DNA from: Mikania micrantha | Taxonomy: Eukaryota > Streptophyta > Magnoliopsida > Asterales > Asteraceae | Direction of reading: 5' to 3' | Assembly (NCBI GenBank): GCA_009363875.1 | Contig: CM018697.1 | Span: forward strand, 53,089,484-53,153,483 | DNA length: 64,000 bases | Part shown: piece by piece, positions 60,242 to 64,000 of the stretch | How the letters are laid out: each line of letters starts with the position of its first letter | Position numbering within the stretch: position 1 is the first letter of the stretch | The notes under the pieces: generated by a model | Database searches by the model: none | Seen by the model: the letters and a program-made list of their open reading frames with translations, nothing else | What the model was told of the DNA's origin: nothing | Made by a program: the position numbers and the translations under genes

Positions 60242-61103
60242 GGAGAGCTTCTATTGAACGATCCCACAATTTGTGCGATCAACTCAGTTCCCTCCAAAAA
60301 GGATCGCAAACCGTGGCTGTTTTTGGCCGCAAATTCAAGCACATTAGCGATTAACTTGCAGCTATTGCTCAACCGGTTCCTGCCGCTGATCTTGCTCATT
60401 GGTTTCTTTGAGGTATCGACACTTCTTTTGAGGGCTTCTCCACTGCTGTTAAAGCCTCTCATCCGACCCCTCCTTTTATCGATCTTGTTGCTCAAGCCGA
60501 GAACCATGAAATTTCATGCAATCCTTACATGGTTCCTCCACCAGTCCCACCGCTTTTGCAGCTGCTACAAATCGATCGGTCATTACTCCTCACGGTGGTC
60601 GAAATGGTGGTCGTTACACTCGTTGCTCCTCCTATCGTGGTGGTCGGAATGGTGGTCGACGACCAACACAATGTCAATTGTGTAGAAAACCGGGCCATTT
60701 TGCATCGTCTTGTCCAAGTTTGGTAACGTTTACAAATAGACATGCACCTACTGATGATCATCTCGCCTCTGCCTTTCTTGCTCAATGCAATATCAACAAC
60801 ACCAGTCAAGAATTGCACGTTGATTCCCGAGCCACGGACCACATGACTGCCTCCACTCAAAATGTTACTAATCCCACACCGATGGTTGGTAATGACTCGG
60901 TCACTTTTGGTAATGGCACCACCTTTCCAAATTCTCATAAAGGACGTTCAATACTTTCTAATCAGTTACTATTAAAAGATGTTCTTGTTGTTCCTAACAT
61001 CAACAAGAATCTTTTATCTATTAGCAAGTTAACAAAAGATAACCTGGTTGATGTTTTGTTATCTCACCCTTTCTTTTTTGTTCAGGACCGTCACAACAAA
61101 TAG
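60242..61103 (+). pseudogene. Copia G gag C-terminus, zinc knuckle and protease start
   Basis: Continues gag from 9418 with RASIERSHNLCDQLSSLQKG, two stops (near 60350 and 60410) and a frameshift near 60515. From 60516 one frame holds a Gly/Arg-rich stretch, zinc knuckle CQLCRKPGHFASSC (60681), and the protease signature LHVDSRATDHMTA (60815), where the normal DSGAT has Gly changed to Arg. Ends in TAG at 61103. Non-functional. Confidence 0.8.
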
Positions 61104-61270
61104 GTTCTGGCTCGCGGCAAACGTGAAAATGGTCTTTACGTTTTGCATTCAGAACATCTTGCTCTGGTTTCCTCCTCTACTTGTCCAAAAGCATCTTTTG
61201 AACTTTGGCATTCGCGTTTGGGACATGCACATTTTGATAATGTTATTTTGTTACAAAAACAATGACTATT
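61104..61270 (+). pseudogene. Copia G pre-integrase domain, cut by element H
   Basis: After the stop, the frame gives the GAG-pre-integrase pattern ELWHSRLGHAHFDNV (about 61195) and ends at 61270 where element H is inserted. The rest of pol lies beyond the window. Confidence 0.75.
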
Positions 61271-61747
61271 TGTCACACCCCGAGCCGGCGGGGTAGGATC
61301 GGGTTTCCCCGACGGGCGGAAGGTTCCCGGGGCGCGATATCATGAGTGATAATCGAAGTGATCAGATTGTTTACATTGCACATGATGTCAATGAGAAATG
61401 CTAAATATAATAGAATTACAAAGTTAAATTACAGTAGTATCGTTTATAATTTAACAATGTAAATCTATGGTAAACATCAATAAATGACTATCTTGTATTT
61501 ACACAAGATATACAAAATAATTTGTATAATGATGTCTTCAAAAGTATGCAGGTCCAAAATGCTAGTCTTCTATATGAAGTCCTAGTCCAAAAGAAATGAC
61601 TTCTTAATTAACCTATTCATCACCTGAGAAGTCATGCAAAAACAAAAGTCAACACATGGTTGGTGAGTTCATATAGTTTAAGTAATTGGAAATGATTTGA
61701 AAACCCCCTTTAGTAAAGACCCTAACCTCATTAACACCACATGTAAT

Positions 61748-61828
61748 ATCCACATCGGTATGCTTATATATAGGGCATATGTAAGGGACAAGCCCTAGCC
61801 AACATCCCACCACATACTAATATGCATA
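61748..61828 (-). other. Structured module in element H LTR
   Basis: Single copy on the minus strand: outer arms ATATTAGTATG / CATACCGATGT pair with wobbles and one mismatch, inner hairpin AGGG-CTTGT-CCCT, constant blocks GTGGTGGGA and ATGCCCTATATATA. The GGGACGG core is altered to GGGATGT here. Confidence 0.55.
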
Positions 61829-63689
61829 TGACACTGCTGTTAATGACAATTAAGCATTTTTACCCTTAACACAATCCCATATGTTTCTCTGTTCATTGTC
61901 CCTGTCATTACAATCATTTGAAACCCCTGTTGATTTCATAAGTTCATCACACAATATGATCAACCACACAATTGTATAAACAGTTATAAATGTTTAATTA
62001 AACAAGTAAGTAAACATTTAATAAAATCTAAGTCCTTATGATTGGGGCCTTTGGTCATACTCGAGTAGACTAGTCTGTCAATCTAGGTACTTAGTAGTTA
62101 GGGAATCTGTAAATATCCTCAAACATACGACCTACAATCAAACGGTCTAGCTAGGACTTCTTGAAATGTAGGGTTTTTGTTTCGTCTGTTTTGGCATATG
62201 TTATCTCTGATATTTCCCAGGTTTTCCCTTGAAAATGATCTATTGATTCGTCTGATTCTGTTACAAGATGTACTTAATTTGTTGGTCATAGAATACTAGA
62301 TTCATTGATCAAAATGTACACTTGATTCATAGTTCAACAAACGCTTGATTTGTAGAACATTGAATATTGTCTTTGCAAAGATTGTTTTGTTTGATTTGTT
62401 GAAGTCCCACACTTGTTTCACCAAAATGTTTCATTTGATTCATTGAATTCACCCATTTGATTTGTCAAAATGATTAGTTTGATTCCTTGAACTCACACAC
62501 TTGTCTTGTCAAAATGTCTAGTTTGATTCATATGAAATGTTTTGATTTGTTGAAATGTTTAGTTTAACCTGATTATTCACTTAATTTATAAGTAAATCAG
62601 TTAGTAAACCTGCATAAAATCTTCCTAGACATGGTCTAGAATAACATTTATATATGTAAAACATATAAATTTAAAAGCATTTAAGTAAACAATTTATATA
62701 ACAGTTTAAGCATGCTTCTCAGCCCCGCGTTTTAAAACAAAAATGTTTGAAAAGGGGCAATGAACTCACCTGTGCTGCTATGTAAATGTTATAATACAAA
62801 TACGCGCTCTTGTTTGTAGCTTAGATTTCTTCAGTTCCTGAGTTATTTTATAAGAATTTGAATATAATAATTACGCATAGTAGTCGTCGTGCCTAAGACT
62901 TGGTCTTTGTGTGTGTGCAACTAAGTGTCTTAGTACTAAGTGTAACTAAGATCTAATCTATCCTAGTTACCCTTTTTGATCCCCAATCCCATAGTTTAGT
63001 TACTTAGTTGTAATAACTTACCTTTACATTTTTAGAAATTTCGGCAGAGTTTCCTTTGTTTTTAGAGCAAATCCAGACAATTATATTGTCTATTTATAAC
63101 AAAGTCCCAATTCAATCAATTCCATAAATATTTAAGCCAAAACATTACAATTAATCCTTTATAACAAAATTTAACTAAAGGAAAACTATGCCATTTATAA
63201 TTCACATTTCAAATTAGACAATACTTTAGAAATTATTAAACCAACTTTTAAATAAATTCATAATGCTTTTATTTTATCAAAATATCATTACTTGAGTTTA
63301 CGTGTTCATTTAATACATGATGGGCTTAGTTAAGCCCCATTGGGCCCCCCCTTAGGCCCAATTGAACTTCTTTGATGTCTAATTGATTTCCCAACTTGTG
63401 TTGTTGCTTCTCATGAATGTCTATGATCATTTGATTTTATTTATTCAACCATAACATTTTATGTTACACATTTAGTTATACCTATGCATGTATGATTAGG
63501 ATTTCATTCTTAGTCATGCACACCCACATGTATAAGTAATTGATCCAAGTACCACCATGCATGCACCTTATACGATGAATACACATGAGAAACCTAGGTT
63601 GGTGATGAGTTACATATTTCCTAGGTTCTTACTACTAGTTTTGATGGTTCTTGATCCCACCTCAATCTAATTAAGCGAATTTTAGTTTA

Positions 63690-64000
63690 ACAATGGGCTT
63701 AGGGCAGCGAACCTTTCCCCCAACCCATAGGTTCGGCTGGTTCCAAGTAATGTAGGGTTCGGTTACATCTCTAACTATCTATAGGTTCGTGTACTGGTTC
63801 GGCTAGCTAAACGAGAGGTTCGGCTGTAGAAGGTTCGTAACTTGATTTAACCCTAAGGTTCGGTGGCCAAGAGCTTTGCATGGCCATGGTTCGGCCATGC
63901 AGGTCCGAATGTTCTCAAAGGGTTCGGCCATGTAGCCATTTGGTTCGCTGGTCCTTGGTTCGCTCAACACCCTAAGGGTTCGGCTATGCAGCCATTTGGT
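63690..64000 (-). repeat. CCGAACC array in element H LTR
   Basis: Plus-strand GGTTCGGC/GGTTCGCT words about every 15-25 bases up to the window edge; the minus strand reads GCCGAACC as in elements A and C. Confidence 0.8.

Larger units (their letters stand above)
61271..64000 (-). mobile_element. Gypsy/Tekay-type element H, LTR cut by the right window edge
   Basis: Begins TGTCACACCCCGAGCC, the reverse complement of the LTR end shared with D. It has acceptor CTTCTCAG|GTGATG (about 61625), one structured module (61748-61828), donor CAG|GTGAGTTC (about 62769) and a CCGAACC array at the right edge. The preceding five bases are CTATT, a candidate duplication whose partner is outside the window. 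Only LTR sequence is visible. Similar to D but clearly diverged. Confidence 0.85.

Noticed and set aside
60525..60938. 137-residue minus-strand frame
   Set aside because: Antisense of Copia G gag with zinc knuckle; composition follows the sense frame.

Overview
The window is nuclear DNA of a flowering plant. It holds one intron-containing receptor kinase gene, a low-gene flank of small decayed transposons, and then more than 50 kb of LTR retrotransposons nested inside each other. The long-LTR Tekay-type Gypsy families, the large Sirevirus-type Copia element with an additional 3' gene, and the style of that gene point to a eudicot, most likely Asteraceae. The family placement is inference.

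Layout: 1-3180 is a TDR/PXY-type leucine-rich-repeat receptor kinase. It has lost only its first few codons to the window edge, and its kinase motifs and single intron are intact. 3181-8712 carries pieces of small elements: a CGAGC-rich element with a short Helitron in it, a GGGTC-rich element, a CCTAGG-rich element, and a MITE-like element with a GGT array. From 8713 to 61270 lies an old Copia element (called G). Its gag is split at 9418/60237 by 50.8 kb of later insertions.

The nest can be read exactly from target-site duplications. Gypsy/Tekay element A (9419-60236, TSD ATACG) sits in the gag of G. Sirevirus-like Copia B (10782-37696, minus strand, TSD CCTAT) sits in the 5' LTR of A. Gypsy/Tekay element C (22374-35457, TSD TAAAC) sits in the gag of B. 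Tekay element D (41351-50862, minus strand, TSD AGAAT/AAAAT) sits in the gag of A. A Harbinger-like MITE F (53585-54737, TSD TAA) sits in the pol of A. A further Tekay LTR, H (61271 to the right edge, minus strand), cuts G again. Removing each insert with one TSD copy restores the interrupted reading frame at every junction I could test.

Ages differ. The LTRs of C differ at about six of 3480 positions by eye, those of D by about 2%, and those of A and B by about 5%. Every polyprotein is broken by stops or frameshifts, so nothing here looks autonomous now. C is very young yet carries three in-frame stops, which suggests it was moved in trans.

The most interesting signals are noncoding. First, a module of about 80-90 bp with a constant GTGGGACGGTG block and a constant ATGCCCTATATATA block occurs 14 times across four different Gypsy elements. 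It is enclosed by outer stem arms whose sequence changes while pairing is kept, and most copies also hold a variable inner hairpin. Second, a hairpin with a constant GTGACGAT loop and a variable nine-pair stem occurs ten times in the LTR U3 regions. Third, the additional 3' gene of Copia B has its own TATA box and a predicted leader intron. Fourth, arrays of ATTCGGCGAATG-type palindromes and CCGAACC-type repeats recur in unrelated elements.
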